Of a stretch of DNA of 64,000 nt, positions 31,061 through 39,863 are shown piece by piece. A model generated the notes under the pieces. It was not told the DNA's origin, did no database searches, and saw only the letters and a program-made list of their open reading frames with translations. The position numbers were made by a program, and so were the translations under genes. Position 1 is the stretch's first letter, and each line of letters begins with the position of its first letter. The DNA comes from Viridibacterium sp035456105 (GTDB taxonomy: Bacteria > Pseudomonadota > Gammaproteobacteria > Burkholderiales > Rhodocyclaceae), in NCBI GenBank assembly GCA_035456105.1, contig DATIDV010000017.1, forward strand, positions 1 to 64,000, read 5' to 3'.

Positions 31061-31849
31061 ATGTTACGCGTCATCACTGCCAACCTCAACGGCATCCGGT
31101 CCGCTGCGACCAAAGGCTTCTTCGAATGGTTGGCCACGCAGGAGGCCGACGTGGTGTGCCTGCAGGAGGTCAAGGCACAGGAAGTCGACCTGAGCCCCGA
31201 AATGCTCAATCCACCCGGGTTTACGGGGCATTTCTTCTGTGCCGAGAAACGCGGCTACAGCGGCGTCGCCATCTATTTCCGGCATGCGCTGGAGCGCACA
31301 GTGCGCGGTGTCGAGTCGGGCGAGTTTGACGCCGAAGGCCGCTATGTCCAGGCAGACTTCACCTACAAGGGCAAAGCCCTGTCGGTGGTCTCGCTGTATA
31401 TGCCATCCGGCTCAAGCTCTGAAGAGCGCCAGCTGGCCAAATTCCGCTTCATGGATCACTTCTATCCGCGCATGGCAGCGCTGTTTGCCAGCGGCCGTGA
31501 AGTGATCGTCTGCGCCGACTGGAACATCGCGCATCAGCAGATCGACCTCAAGAACTGGAAGAGCAACCAGAAGAATTCCGGTTTCCTGCCCGAAGAACGC
31601 GCCTGGATGACCAGGGTGCAGGATGAGCAAGGCTGGGTCGACGTGTATCGTCGCCTGCATCCAGACGCGACGGATACCTGCTACACATGGTGGTCGAACC
31701 GCGGCCAGGCCCGCGCCAATAATGTCGGGTGGCGTCTCGACTACCAGCTCGCCACGCCCGCCATTGCCGCAACCGCAAAAACGGCATCTATCTACACGGC
31801 GCAGCGCTTCTCCGACCACGCGCCGCTAACCATCGACTACGCCATTTAA
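31061..31849 (+). CDS. xth: Exodeoxyribonuclease III (AP endonuclease)
   Basis: A 262-residue DNA-repair enzyme that cleaves at abasic sites and degrades 3' ends. Catalytic motifs: 'ANLNGIRSA' near the N-terminus, 'CLQEVKAQ' (Glu about 37), 'VCADWNIAHQQIDLKN' (Asp/Asn about 149-151), 'SDHAPLTIDY' at the end. Length matches XthA. GGGAACG SD before the ATG. The last 4 nt overlap the convergent EamA gene. Confidence 0.95.
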   Translation: MLRVITANLNGIRSAATKGFFEWLATQEADVVCLQEVKAQEVDLSPEMLNPPGFTGHFFCAEKRGYSGVAIYFRHALERTVRGVESGEFDAEGRYVQADFTYKGKALSVVSLYMPSGSSSEERQLAKFRFMDHFYPRMAALFASGREVIVCADWNIAHQQIDLKNWKSNQKNSGFLPEERAWMTRVQDEQGWVDVYRRLHPDATDTCYTWWSNRGQARANNVGWRLDYQLATPAIAATAKTASIYTAQRFSDHAPLTIDYAI

Positions 31850-32751
31850 GACTTGCTGACGCTGCGGCGGCTGGCCACAAAGATGCCGCCGAGAATCAGG
31901 GCCATGCCGACGAAGTGGTACAGATGCGGCGACTCGTCGAGAAAGATAGCCGCCAGCATGGGCGTCGCCACCGGCATGATGTGAATGAATAACCCCGCGA
32001 TGGGGCCGCCGACCTGCGCCACCGCACGGTTCCAGAAGACGTAGCCGAGGAAGGCCGGAAAGATGCCGGTGTAAGCCATGCCCGCCAGCGCCGCCGGCGT
32101 GGCATGAATGAAGCGCCCCTGCATCAACTCGTAAACATAGAAAGGCACGATGCCAAGGATGCCGATCCCCGTCAGCAGGCACAGCAGCGCCATCGGATGC
32201 AGGCCGGGCGGCCTGAAACGCAGCAGCACCGTATAGCCCGCCCAGACGAAGACCGAGGCCATGATCCACAGATCGCCGACGTTGAACGTCAGGCCAGCCA
32301 GCCGCGCCAGCTCGCCGTGCGCGACGATGATCGTCACCCCCGCCAACGACACAGCAATCCCCAGCCCTTCGCGGAGCACCAGTTTCTGCCCGAGAAAAGC
32401 CCAGGACAGTCCGATGATGACAATGGGGATGAAGGAATTCAGCAGCACGCCATTGGTGGCCGTTGTCGTCTGCAGCCCGACATAGGCCAGCGTGTTATAG
32501 CCCGAGATCCCGAGCAGACCGAGCACCACAAGAATCGCCCAATGCCCGCGCAGGGCGGGCCGCATCTGGTCGCGATACGGCCAGGCGAAGGGCAGCACAC
32601 AACCGAAAGCGATCATCCAGCGCCAGAACGCCAGCGCCACCGGCGGCACATCGCCGCGAAACCCGCGGCCTACGACCCAATTGCCTGACCAGAACAGCAC
32701 GGTCATAGTCAAGAGCAGATAGGGATTGGCAAAGCGTGAGCGTAACGACAT
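31846..32751 (-). CDS. EamA-family drug/metabolite exporter (DMT superfamily)
   Basis: A 301-residue inner membrane protein with ten hydrophobic segments forming two EamA repeats ('NPYLLLTMTVLFWSGNWVVGRGF' starts repeat 1; 'FNVGDLWIMASVFVWAGYTVL' starts repeat 2). Start ATG 32751 removes an upstream 31-residue extension unlike the family. Substrate unknown; relatives export amino acids or nucleosides. Confidence 0.9.
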   Translation of the reverse strand: MSLRSRFANPYLLLTMTVLFWSGNWVVGRGFRGDVPPVALAFWRWMIAFGCVLPFAWPYRDQMRPALRGHWAILVVLGLLGISGYNTLAYVGLQTTTATNGVLLNSFIPIVIIGLSWAFLGQKLVLREGLGIAVSLAGVTIIVAHGELARLAGLTFNVGDLWIMASVFVWAGYTVLLRFRPPGLHPMALLCLLTGIGILGIVPFYVYELMQGRFIHATPAALAGMAYTGIFPAFLGYVFWNRAVAQVGGPIAGLFIHIMPVATPMLAAIFLDESPHLYHFVGMALILGGIFVASRRSVSKS

Positions 32752-32865
32752 GGCCCGATGATACCGGCCATATCCTGCGAACGATTGCCCTTGCGGAAGG
32801 ATGCCCCCCTGCTGCGACTTTAGAACATTACATCGTATTTTCATGCCGAGCTCTGCGCAAACGAC

Positions 32866-32894
32866 AAAAGCCCCATCCTAGGATGGGGCTTTTA
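32866..32894. terminator. Bidirectional palindromic terminator
   Basis: A perfect 13-bp stem (AAAAGCCCCATCC/GGATGGGGCTTTT, loop TA). The A and T runs at both ends fit both strands; the most likely user is the minus-strand lipoprotein gene ending at 32920. Confidence 0.8.
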
Positions 32895-32919
32895 TTCCAC
32901 CATGACATTTGTGTGGTGT

Positions 32920-33678
32920 TTATTTCTCCAACGACCAGATTCTCAAACCTCCGCCAGCTGTACCGGTGCCAGTGAAATTTCGGCTGAAGACAACGTAAAC
33001 CTTGCCCGTCGAAGTAGCAGTTGCAGTCATCTGGGTCACAGTGGACGCGGAATACACAAGATCCGACGCCAACACGTTTCCAGCGGCATCCACCAATGCG
33101 ACTCTAGGAACCGTACAGGTCGCGTCACAGCTAGCACTGTTGGCGTACGAATAAGAAACAGCCACTTGCGAGCCGGCCGCAACGCTGGGGAATGCAACAT
33201 AACGGAACGAACTCGGAATCGTGATTGTTGTACCAGCGGCTCCTAAGCTGGCAACAGAATCACCGTTGAAATTGACTGCATACGAAGTTCCGGCAGAGTC
33301 CTTATAGAGACGCAAATGTCCGGCAGTCGGGGAGCTGAATTCATACCCTCCGATCGTCGCCAACGTGCTGGCATTGAAATTCACGCTGGCGTTTGTAGCA
33401 GGGTCGCTTGCGACAACACTGGATAGCGTCGTGTAAGTTGGCAACCAAGAAACAAGTGCGGCAGCCGAGCTCGTGGCATCGGAGCTCGCGGCATCGGAGC
33501 TCGCCGCGGCTGAACTTGCCGCGGCTGAGCTGGCTGCTGCCGAGGAAGACGACGCTGACGGCGGCGCAGCCGAATCTGGTGTGGAATCATCCCCGCCACC
33601 GCCGCAAGCAGCGACTAACAACGACAGGACCAGTGCGCTAGCCGAGGCGGCGGCGCCCAATTTGAAACGTGATTGCAT
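32920..33678 (-). CDS. Lipoprotein with Ser/Ala linker and unknown C-terminal domain
   Basis: A 252-residue protein. ATG 33678 has AAGGAGC SD. Lipoprotein signal (MQSRFKLGAAAS...LLVAAC, Cys about 25) followed by GGGGDDS, then a Ser/Ala(Asp) linker (about 38-78), then a ~170-residue beta-rich domain containing 'YEFSSPTAGHLRLYKDSAGTSY', two Cys in 'NSASCDATCTVPRV', and ending 'GGGLRIWSLEK'. The layout resembles that of modular polysaccharide-active proteins, but the domain is not recognised. A homologous N-terminal layout occurs in the gene at 35107. Confidence 0.8.
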   Translation of the reverse strand: MQSRFKLGAAASASALVLSLLVAACGGGGDDSTPDSAAPPSASSSSAAASSAAASSAAASSDAASSDATSSAAALVSWLPTYTTLSSVVASDPATNASVNFNASTLATIGGYEFSSPTAGHLRLYKDSAGTSYAVNFNGDSVASLGAAGTTITIPSSFRYVAFPSVAAGSQVAVSYSYANSASCDATCTVPRVALVDAAGNVLASDLVYSASTVTQMTATATSTGKVYVVFSRNFTGTGTAGGGLRIWSLEK

Positions 33679-34387
33679 GAATGTGCTCCTTGATTCGCTC
33701 GACACGGACCGTTACCCCGTGGCAACGAAAAATCTCCGCATAGAGAATTTGATAGTTTTGACGAATCAATACTGGCACAGAATCGGTCGCGGAATCCGCG
33801 CATAAGTCAAGGCACAGGTGCGCAAATGAAAACATTTGTCGCGCTCTCTCTCGACAAGACCCGTTTTATCCGGGAATCCGCAAAGCACGGGGCTTTGGCG
33901 CCTTGGACCCGAACGCGTGCAAGCACCTGCCGAGGCGCCGGACACCGCTTTTTTCGCGTAATGGCGCTCTTTACGAGGCCCCGACGACAGTCCGGCAGGC
34001 TCAGTGCGCAGGAGTCCCGAGAGCCTGCTCGCGATCTTTGAAGGTTTGATTCAGGCGCAATCGCCCGTCAGTCAGGCGCGCCTTCTCTTTGGCGGCACGC
34101 CGCTGCACTTGCAGCGCTTTGATCTGGTGCTCGGGTGTTGGCGGGTATGCAGTCACCTGACCATGATCCCGCGCAGGCAAGAAGTGTCGCCCGAAGGCTA
34201 ATGCCGTTCCCTTAAGCGTCATGAATGGCACAACCTCACCATCCCGACGAGGCCGGAATCCAGATCCACGCGTAGTGACTGGATCCCGGCTTTCGCCGGG
34301 ATGACGAATTTGTTCTAGAAATTCCCGTTACTGCCCGAAGGCAACCCTGTATGACTGCGCCAGAAGTTGGCGGGCCCGCTCAGATGA
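33679..34387. other. Long intergenic region with promoter-like AT patch, palindrome and REPIN
   Basis: A 709-nt gap without a convincing gene. Minus-strand open frame 34231-34001 (MPFMTLKGTALAFGRHF...) has no family and lies partly over the repeat. The 33678 gene upstream area (33700-33800) has a 13-nt palindrome CGCGGAATCCGCG at 33788-33800, near a TTGACT-like -35 on the minus strand. TTGTCG...CGACAA is an inverted pair at 33836-33857. A REPIN-like repeat fills 34239-34308. Confidence 0.5.
34239..34308. repeat. REPIN-like paired inverted repeat
   Basis: Two opposed hairpin units: CATCCCGACGAGGCCGGAAT then CCAG at the left, and the inverted CTGGATCCCGGCTTTCGCCG then GGATGACG at the right, separated by a short spacer. 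The right unit has a CCCGGC-TTTC-GCCGGG stem. This is the well-known dispersed 'GGATCCCGGCTTTCGCCGGGATGAC'-type repeat of proteobacteria; the left copy is degenerate. Confidence 0.7.
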
Positions 34388-35022
34388 TCAGCTGCACTTG
34401 AGCGTTGCAAGGCCCTTGCCAACACCCGCCACCTTGGCCAGATTTGCCTTCACGCAATCGGCCGTATCCGCCGTGTAAATATAGGGAATAGCGATTGGAA
34501 ACGCCGCCGTTGTGGTCCAGGGGTCTGCATTCACGTCGCCCGTTTCAGCGACATCCCAGGTGATGTTGTACTTGGCGTTATCCGCGGAGCTCGTGAGGTT
34601 GTTCTCGCGCAGATCCCATTTGCCGCAGTTCACGACGTCATAACGACAAGTCATCGGGTTCCGCGAGTTCTGGACCAGTTCCTTTCGATCAGCGAATAGG
34701 CCCCCCCGAACGTACGTTGATACCGGAGCAGGTGATCTTGTCGTAGGTGTTGTTGTAGATGCGTCCAGCCACCACACTGCAGCGGCAGACGACCATTGAC
34801 GTTGTAGTAGACGTTGTGGTGGTAGGTGATATGGCGCTGGAAATCCGCAATGCCGGCGCTGGCGGTATGCCCATCCAGACCGACCTTCTTGCCGTCATCG
34901 ATGTAGTTATATGAGACGGTGACGTCTTCAAAACCGCTTCGCATCACAGATGCGCTGGCAAATGCGCCACGCGGACTCCGATAGCCGTCGCAAGACGGAC
35001 CGGGTGACAACAATGCAGGCAT
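34388..35022 (-). pseudogene. Pectate lyase remnant (frameshifted, 5'-truncated)
   Basis: The minus strand encodes, in several frames, a pectate lyase C-terminal half. Frame A: 'FEDVTVSYNYIDDGKKVGL' and 'ITYHHNVYYNVNGRLPLQ' (34770-35022); then a shift to 'RIYNNTYDKITCSGINVRSGG'; back to frame A for 'YSLIERNW'; then a third frame for 'VQNSRNPMTCRYDVVNCGKW' through 'NADPWTTTAAFP' to the stop at 34388. At least three frameshifts and a missing N-terminus show decay (or assembly errors). The C-terminal pattern is homologous to the live enzyme at the left edge of the window. Confidence 0.8.
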
Positions 35023-35058
35023 TGCTCACATCAAGAAACAGGGCAAATTACGCCCCCG

Positions 35059-35086
35059 AAAAAAAACCCCGTAAAACGGGGTTTTT
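35059..35086 (-). terminator. Rho-independent terminator of lipoprotein gene 35107
   Basis: Minus strand: a 10-bp stem AAAACCCCGT/ACGGGGTTTT (loop TTT) followed by eight T's (35059-35066 on plus as A's). It lies 20 nt past the stop at 35107 and before the pectate lyase remnant. Confidence 0.9.
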
Positions 35087-35106
35087 CAGCATCAAAAACA
35101 ACTACA

Positions 35107-35871
35107 TCACTGTTCGATTTTGAGATCGAAGATCCGGACGCCAGCTCCTTGTGTGCCATTCCAACCGTAAGCCTCGACGTTGGTCGAACCCGTCGCGCAC
35201 GCTGTGGACGTCGTTTTGGAGTCCAAGGTTGCGGTCTGGGGGTTGCCATTGCCATCGAGGTAAACCTCGTTGCCGCCGAAGGTGACACGCAGTTTGCGAG
35301 CGGCATCTCCGCTGCTCGAAGGAGCATGGTTAATGGTCAACTTGAACGGGCATTGAACCGAAGCAATAGTAACTTTGCCAACGGAGCTTGTCGCATTCGC
35401 AAACTGCACGACACCCACTGACCACGTCGCGTCAGTGCCGGCAGCGGCAGCTTGTGTCGTATTGATACGAAGCTTGCCTTCAAGCTTGACCGAATAAGAC
35501 TTGGTATTGGTGACAGTAGGCGCATCCACCGGGGCTGGCAGAGTAGCATCGGTGTTCTCCGTCAGGCCAGTAGAACCCAACGACTGGAAATTCATGACCA
35601 AAGTTGCGCCAGCTGCTGCAGAGCTCGCCGCGGCCGAAGAGGCTGTAGAGCTCGCCGCAACAGAAGAAGCTGCCGAGCTTGCCGCGGCGGAAGAAGCTGC
35701 CGAGCTTGCCGCAGCAGAAGAAGCTACCGAGCTAGCTGCGGCCGAGGAAGACGAGGCCGCTGCGGGAGGAGTAGATGGGCTATCGTCACCGCCGCCGCCA
35801 CATGCAGCAACCATCAAACCAAGAATCAGGACGCTCGCCGTACCGGCTTTCCCCATTTTCAAACTTGAATA
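35107..35871 (-). CDS. Lipoprotein with Ser/Ala linker and unknown C-terminal domain (second copy of layout)
   Basis: A 254-residue protein. ATG 35871 has GGGGGAAGG just upstream. The lipobox LMVAAC is followed by GGGGDDS, as in the gene at 32920; then a long Ser/Ala linker (about 33-82), then a ~170-residue beta-rich domain ('KLEGKLRINTT', 'LRVTFGGNEVYLDGNG', ending 'GVRIFDLKIEQ'). The N-terminal layout is shared with 32920-33678, but the C-terminal domains look different. Adjacent pectate lyase remnant and linker style suggest a polysaccharide role; this is inference. Confidence 0.8.
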   Translation of the reverse strand, partial: YSSLKMGKAGTASVLILGLMVAACGGGGDDSPSTPPAAASSSSAAASSVASSAAASSAASSAAASSAASSVAASSTASSAAASSAAAGATLVMNFQSLGSTGLTENTDATLPAPVDAPTVTNTKSYSVKLEGKLRINTTQAAAAGTDATWSVGVVQFANATSSVGKVTIASVQCPFKLTINHAPSSSGDAARKLRVTFGGNEVYLDGNGNPQTATLDSKTTSTACATGSTNVEAYGWNGTQGAGVRIFDLKIEQ

Positions 35872-36235
35872 CATGCCTTCCCCCTTCAATTTTTGTGTCA
35901 TTTGGCGGTAAAAATCCGCCGATGCTTATAAGGCCCAACTAAAAACCAGCATTGGTTTTTTTGATGTTGCCATAAGGGAGTTTTGGGCAGCAAGGTGTCT
36001 CTGGATGCGCTCGTGATCTTGTACGCATTTTTCTTACACACAAAAACGTGCTGCAGCGCAACGTACGACATCGGCGTTTGTCGTTTTTGTTGTTACCGGG
36101 AACTTGTTTTCAATTGCTGCGTACGCACATTTCCTGCTCTCTCCAAAAAACACCGCGGTTAAATATTTTTTTACAGACGGCGCAAATAAGTGAATTAATG
36201 GCTGGCATGTCGAACACCATCGAAAAGGAAAGCTT
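35872..36235. other. AT-rich intergenic region between lipoprotein gene and ubiX
   Basis: A 364-nt gap, markedly AT-rich with T-runs. It contains small hairpins: GGCGG/CCGCC at 35904-35920 and AAAAACCA/TGGTTTTT at 35941-35960, near the lipoprotein start. It must hold divergent promoters for both flanking genes. No gene was recognised. Confidence 0.5.
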
Positions 36236-36850
36236 GTGAAGAAGACTGTTGCTGTTGCACTGACGGGCGCTTCGGGTATGTCCTATGGCTTGCGCCTGAT
36301 CGAATGCCTGATTACTGCAGGGTGGCGGGTTCAGGTGCTGTACACGCAGGTCGCTCAGGTGGTAGCGCGGCAGGAGCTGGACATCGCGCTACCGGCCCGC
36401 GCGGCAGACGCACAGGTCTGGTTTTGCGAGCGCTTTGGCACCACGGCGGAGCAGCTACAGGTATATGGGCGGGAAGAGTGGTTCGCGCCGCTGGCCTCCG
36501 GCTCGAATCCGCCGGATGCGATGGTGATCTGCCCGTGCACGATGGGCACGCTGGCAGCCGTCGCGGCCGGGCTGTCGTCGAACCTTGTCGAGCGCGCTGC
36601 CGACGTGTGCCTGAAGGAAGGGCGCAAGCTGATTCTGGTTCCCCGCGAAACCCCCTTCTCCACCCTGCATCTCGAGAACATGCTGCGCCTGTCGCGCATG
36701 GGTGTGGTGATTCTGCCGCCCAATCCAGGCTTCTATCACCATCCGGAATCCGTCGACGATCTGGTCGACTTTGTGGTGGCGCGCATCCTTGACCAGCTTG
36801 GCGTCCAGCATGCCCTGATGGCACGCTGGGGCTCGCCGCCCCAAGGCTAG
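36236..36850 (+). CDS. ubiX: Flavin prenyltransferase UbiX
   Basis: A 204-residue enzyme that attaches dimethylallyl to FMN to make prenylated FMN for UbiD-type decarboxylases in ubiquinone synthesis. N-terminal 'VAVALTGASGMSYGLRLIE' is the FMN-binding motif; 'PCTMGTLAAVAAGLSSNLVERAADV' and 'LVPRETPFSTLHLENM' are the family blocks. GTG start at 36236 with AAGGAA SD. No ubiD in the window. Confidence 0.95.
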   Translation: MKKTVAVALTGASGMSYGLRLIECLITAGWRVQVLYTQVAQVVARQELDIALPARAADAQVWFCERFGTTAEQLQVYGREEWFAPLASGSNPPDAMVICPCTMGTLAAVAAGLSSNLVERAADVCLKEGRKLILVPRETPFSTLHLENMLRLSRMGVVILPPNPGFYHHPESVDDLVDFVVARILDQLGVQHALMARWGSPPQG

Positions 36851-36958
36851 TCAGGCAAAAGCACGGCGCTTCCTACCAGCGCCTCAAGTCGGCACGGTAC
36901 AATCCTCGGCTTCGCGTCAAAACGGCCTCCCCTGCCGTCCGCAATAAGGATTTTCGTC

Positions 36959-38578
36959 GTGCTCATCGCCAATAACATCACCATGCAGTTCGGGGCCAAG
37001 CCCCTGTTCGAGAACGTTTCCATCAAGTTTGGCGATGGCAATCGCTACGGCCTGATCGGCGCCAACGGCGCGGGCAAGTCGACCTTCATGAAAATTCTTG
37101 CCGGCACGCTGGAACCGTCTGCCGGCAATGTCGCGCTGGATTCCGGCGAGCGCATGGCCTTCCTCAAGCAGGACCAGTTCGGCTATGAGTCAACGCGCGT
37201 TATCGACGTGGTGCTGCAAGGCCATGCCGAGATGTGGGCTTGCATGCAGGAAAAGGATGCGATCTACGCCAATCCCGAGGCGACCGAAGACGACTACATG
37301 CATGCGGCCGAGCTTGAGGGCAAGTTCGCCGAATACGACGGCTATACAGCCGAAGCGCGCGCTGGCGAGTTGCTGCTGGGCGTGGGCATTCCCACCGAGC
37401 AGCACACAGGCGCGATGAGCGAAGTGGCGCCAGGCTGGAAGCTGCGCGTGCTGTTGTGTCAGGCGCTGTTCGCCAACCCCGACATCCTGCTGCTCGACGA
37501 GCCGACCAATAACCTCGACATCAACACCATCCGCTGGCTGGAGAACGTGCTGAACGGCCGCAACAGCACGATGATCATCATCTCCCACGACCGCCACTTC
37601 CTGAATCAGGTGTGCACGCACATGGCGGATCTGGACTACGGCCGCATCCAGTCCTATCCGGGCAATTACGACGATTACATGGAGGCCGCGCAACAGGCTC
37701 GCGAACAGCAAGCCAAGGACAATGCGCGCGCCAAGGAAAAGGTCGCTGAGCTACAGGAATTCGTGCGCCGCTTCTCGGCCAACAAGTCGAAGGCACGTCA
37801 GGCGACCAGCCGCGCCAAGCAGATCGACAAGATCAAGATCGAGGACTTCAAGCCTTCGTCGCGTCAGTACCCGTGGATCCGCTTCGACTTCGACGAGAAG
37901 GAAAAGCTGCATCGCCAGGCCGTCGAAGTCGAGAACCTCAGCTTTGGCTACGAAGCCGACAAGCCGGTCATCAAGAAGCTCACCATCACCATCGACGCGG
38001 GCGACCGCGTGGCGATCATTGGCGAGAACGGTGTCGGCAAGACCACGTTGCTCAAGCTGCTGGTCGGTCAGCTCACGCCGCAGAAGGGCACGATCAAGTG
38101 GGCGGAGAAAGCCAAGCTCGGCTACTACGCGCAGGACCATGCCGACGACTTCGCCAGCGGCGAGAATCTCACCGACTGGATCAGCGGCTATGTGCGAGAA
38201 GGCGGTTACGACGGCGACGATGCGGTGACGCTGATTCGCGGCACGCTCGGACGTCTGCTGTTCAAGGGCGACGACGTGAAGAAATCCGTCAAGGTGATTT
38301 CCGGTGGCGAACAGGGTCGCATGCTGTTCGGCAAGCTCATGCTTCAACGCAAGAACGTGCTGTTGATGGACGAGCCCACCAACCACCTCGACATGGAATC
38401 CATCGAGTCACTCAACGGTGGCGTCATGGATTTCAGCGGCACGCTGTTCTTCGTGTCGCACGATCGCGAATTCGTGTCGTCGCTGGCCACGCGCATCATC
38501 GAAATCAAGACCGATGGCCAGATCGTCGACTACCGCGGCACTTACGACGAGTACTTGTCGAGCCAGGGTCTGGAATAA
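36959..38578 (+). CDS. ybiT: ABC-F family ATPase, YbiT-like
   Basis: A 539-residue soluble protein with two ATPase domains and a linker. Walker A 'GANGAGKST' near residue 42 and 'GENGVGKTT' near 361; Walker B 'LLLDEPTNNLD' and 'LLMDEPTNHLD'; second signature 'ISGGEQGRMLFGKL' is intact, while the first is the YbiT-type 'MSEVAPGWKLRVLL'. No membrane segments. ABC-F proteins act on the ribosome. The GTG start at 36959 has an AAGGA SD. Confidence 0.93.
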   Translation: MLIANNITMQFGAKPLFENVSIKFGDGNRYGLIGANGAGKSTFMKILAGTLEPSAGNVALDSGERMAFLKQDQFGYESTRVIDVVLQGHAEMWACMQEKDAIYANPEATEDDYMHAAELEGKFAEYDGYTAEARAGELLLGVGIPTEQHTGAMSEVAPGWKLRVLLCQALFANPDILLLDEPTNNLDINTIRWLENVLNGRNSTMIIISHDRHFLNQVCTHMADLDYGRIQSYPGNYDDYMEAAQQAREQQAKDNARAKEKVAELQEFVRRFSANKSKARQATSRAKQIDKIKIEDFKPSSRQYPWIRFDFDEKEKLHRQAVEVENLSFGYEADKPVIKKLTITIDAGDRVAIIGENGVGKTTLLKLLVGQLTPQKGTIKWAEKAKLGYYAQDHADDFASGENLTDWISGYVREGGYDGDDAVTLIRGTLGRLLFKGDDVKKSVKVISGGEQGRMLFGKLMLQRKNVLLMDEPTNHLDMESIESLNGGVMDFSGTLFFVSHDREFVSSLATRIIEIKTDGQIVDYRGTYDEYLSSQGLE

Positions 38579-38647
38579 GCCTCGCGTTCCAGATGTTTGA
38601 CATGATGGCGACGACTCCCGTCGCCACTCCAACCCGGGAGAGCCATC

Positions 38648-39130
38648 ATGCAAACGAGCACTTCTGCCATCGCACTTGCCGTCCTGCTATCTCTGACGGT
38701 CAGCCCTTCACTATCGTCCGCCATGGGCGAAGATTCCCCGCCGACACAAGCGAAAGCGTCGACTTCCGCTGATTTCAGCCGCGGCCGCGCCGCCATCGAT
38801 CGCAAGGATTGGCCGGAAGCGATCAGTGCATTCGAAAAGGTTGTGGCGCAAGACGGCAAAAACGCTGATGCGTACAACTGGCTTGGCTACGCCAGCCGCA
38901 AAAGCGGCAAGCTGGACGCAGCGTTCAAATACTACGACAAGGCGCTAAGCCTCGACCCCAAGCATCGCGGCGCCTATGAGTATCAGGGCGAGGCTTTCCT
39001 CGTGGCAGACCAGCCTGCGAAGGCTGAAAACAACCTCGCTACGCTGGCCAAGCTTTGCAATAGCAGTTGCGAGGAATACCAGGACCTGAAAGAGGCGATC
39101 ACCGATTACAGGGCTGGCAAGAAGCCGTAA
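38648..39130 (+). CDS. Exported TPR-repeat protein
   Basis: A 160-residue protein with a signal peptide (residues 1-26) and about three TPR motifs in residues 45-145 ('FSRGRAAIDRKDWPEAISAFEKVVAQDG', 'ADAYNWLGYASRKSGKLDAAFKYYDKALSLDP'). TPR modules mediate protein-protein contacts; partner unknown. Probably periplasmic. GGGAGAG SD. It follows the ABC-F gene by 69 nt and converges on rph. Confidence 0.8.
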   Translation: MQTSTSAIALAVLLSLTVSPSLSSAMGEDSPPTQAKASTSADFSRGRAAIDRKDWPEAISAFEKVVAQDGKNADAYNWLGYASRKSGKLDAAFKYYDKALSLDPKHRGAYEYQGEAFLVADQPAKAENNLATLAKLCNSSCEEYQDLKEAITDYRAGKKP

Positions 39131-39139
39131 TCAGCAGGC

Positions 39140-39862
39140 TTACGCACCCACTGCCTGCTTCTGCAGGGCGATCAGGCGTGCGATGCCGCCTTCGGCCAGC
39201 TCAAGCAGGCTATTGAGTTCCTGTCGCGAGAAAGCTGCGCCTTCTGCCGTGCCCTGCACTTCGACGAAGCCACCACTGCCGGTCATGACGACGTTCATGT
39301 CAGTGTCGCAGTCGGAATCCTCCGGGTAGTCCAGATCCAGCACCGGCACGCCCTGATAAACGCCTACCGAGATCGCGGCAACCCAGTCGCGCAATGGAGA
39401 CGTTGCCAGCAGACCGCTGGTAACCAGGCCTTGCAGTGCGTCATGCACCGCCACACAGGCGCCCGTGATAGCCGCCGTGCGCGTACCCCCGTCGGCCTGC
39501 AGGACATCACAGTCGATGATGATCTGGCGCTCGCCCAGCGCGGCCATGTCGACCACCGCGCGCATGCTGCGGCCGATCAGGCGCTGGATCTCCTGCGTGC
39601 GCCCGCTCTGCTTGCCCTTGGCCGCTTCGCGCGCCATGCGCGTATGCGTCGAGCGCGGCAGCATGCCGTATTCGGCCGTCAGCCAGCCTTGCCCCTTGCC
39701 CTTGAGAAAACCCGGCACGCCCTCTTCAACGCTTGCCGTGCACAGCACGTGCGTGTCGCCGAACTGGACCAGCACCGAGCCTTCGGCATGGCGCGTGAAG
39801 TTGCGGGTGATGCGCACCTCGCGTAGTTGGTCGGGGGTACGGCCGGAAGGTCTGATGGTCAT
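39140..39862 (-). CDS. rph: Ribonuclease PH
   Basis: A 240-residue phosphorolytic 3'-5' exoribonuclease that trims tRNA 3' ends. Family blocks: 'SVLVQFGDTHVLCTASVE', 'GWLTAEYGMLPRSTHTRM', 'QEIQRLIGRSMRAVVD', 'IDCDVLQADGGTRTAAITGA', and 'EDSDCDTDMNVVMTGSGGFVEVQGTAEG'. Length matches E. coli RNase PH (238 aa). The region directly upstream of the ATG is a 7-bp tandem repeat, pyrimidine-rich on the coding strand, with no Shine-Dalgarno. Confidence 0.96.
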   Translation of the reverse strand: MTIRPSGRTPDQLREVRITRNFTRHAEGSVLVQFGDTHVLCTASVEEGVPGFLKGKGQGWLTAEYGMLPRSTHTRMAREAAKGKQSGRTQEIQRLIGRSMRAVVDMAALGERQIIIDCDVLQADGGTRTAAITGACVAVHDALQGLVTSGLLATSPLRDWVAAISVGVYQGVPVLDLDYPEDSDCDTDMNVVMTGSGGFVEVQGTAEGAAFSRQELNSLLELAEGGIARLIALQKQAVGA

Positions 39863-39863
39863 G

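Noticed and set aside
35107..35871. Lipoprotein considered as the N-terminal half of the adjacent pectate lyase
   Set aside because: It has its own stop and a strong terminator before the remnant, and its C-terminal domain shows no lyase motif.
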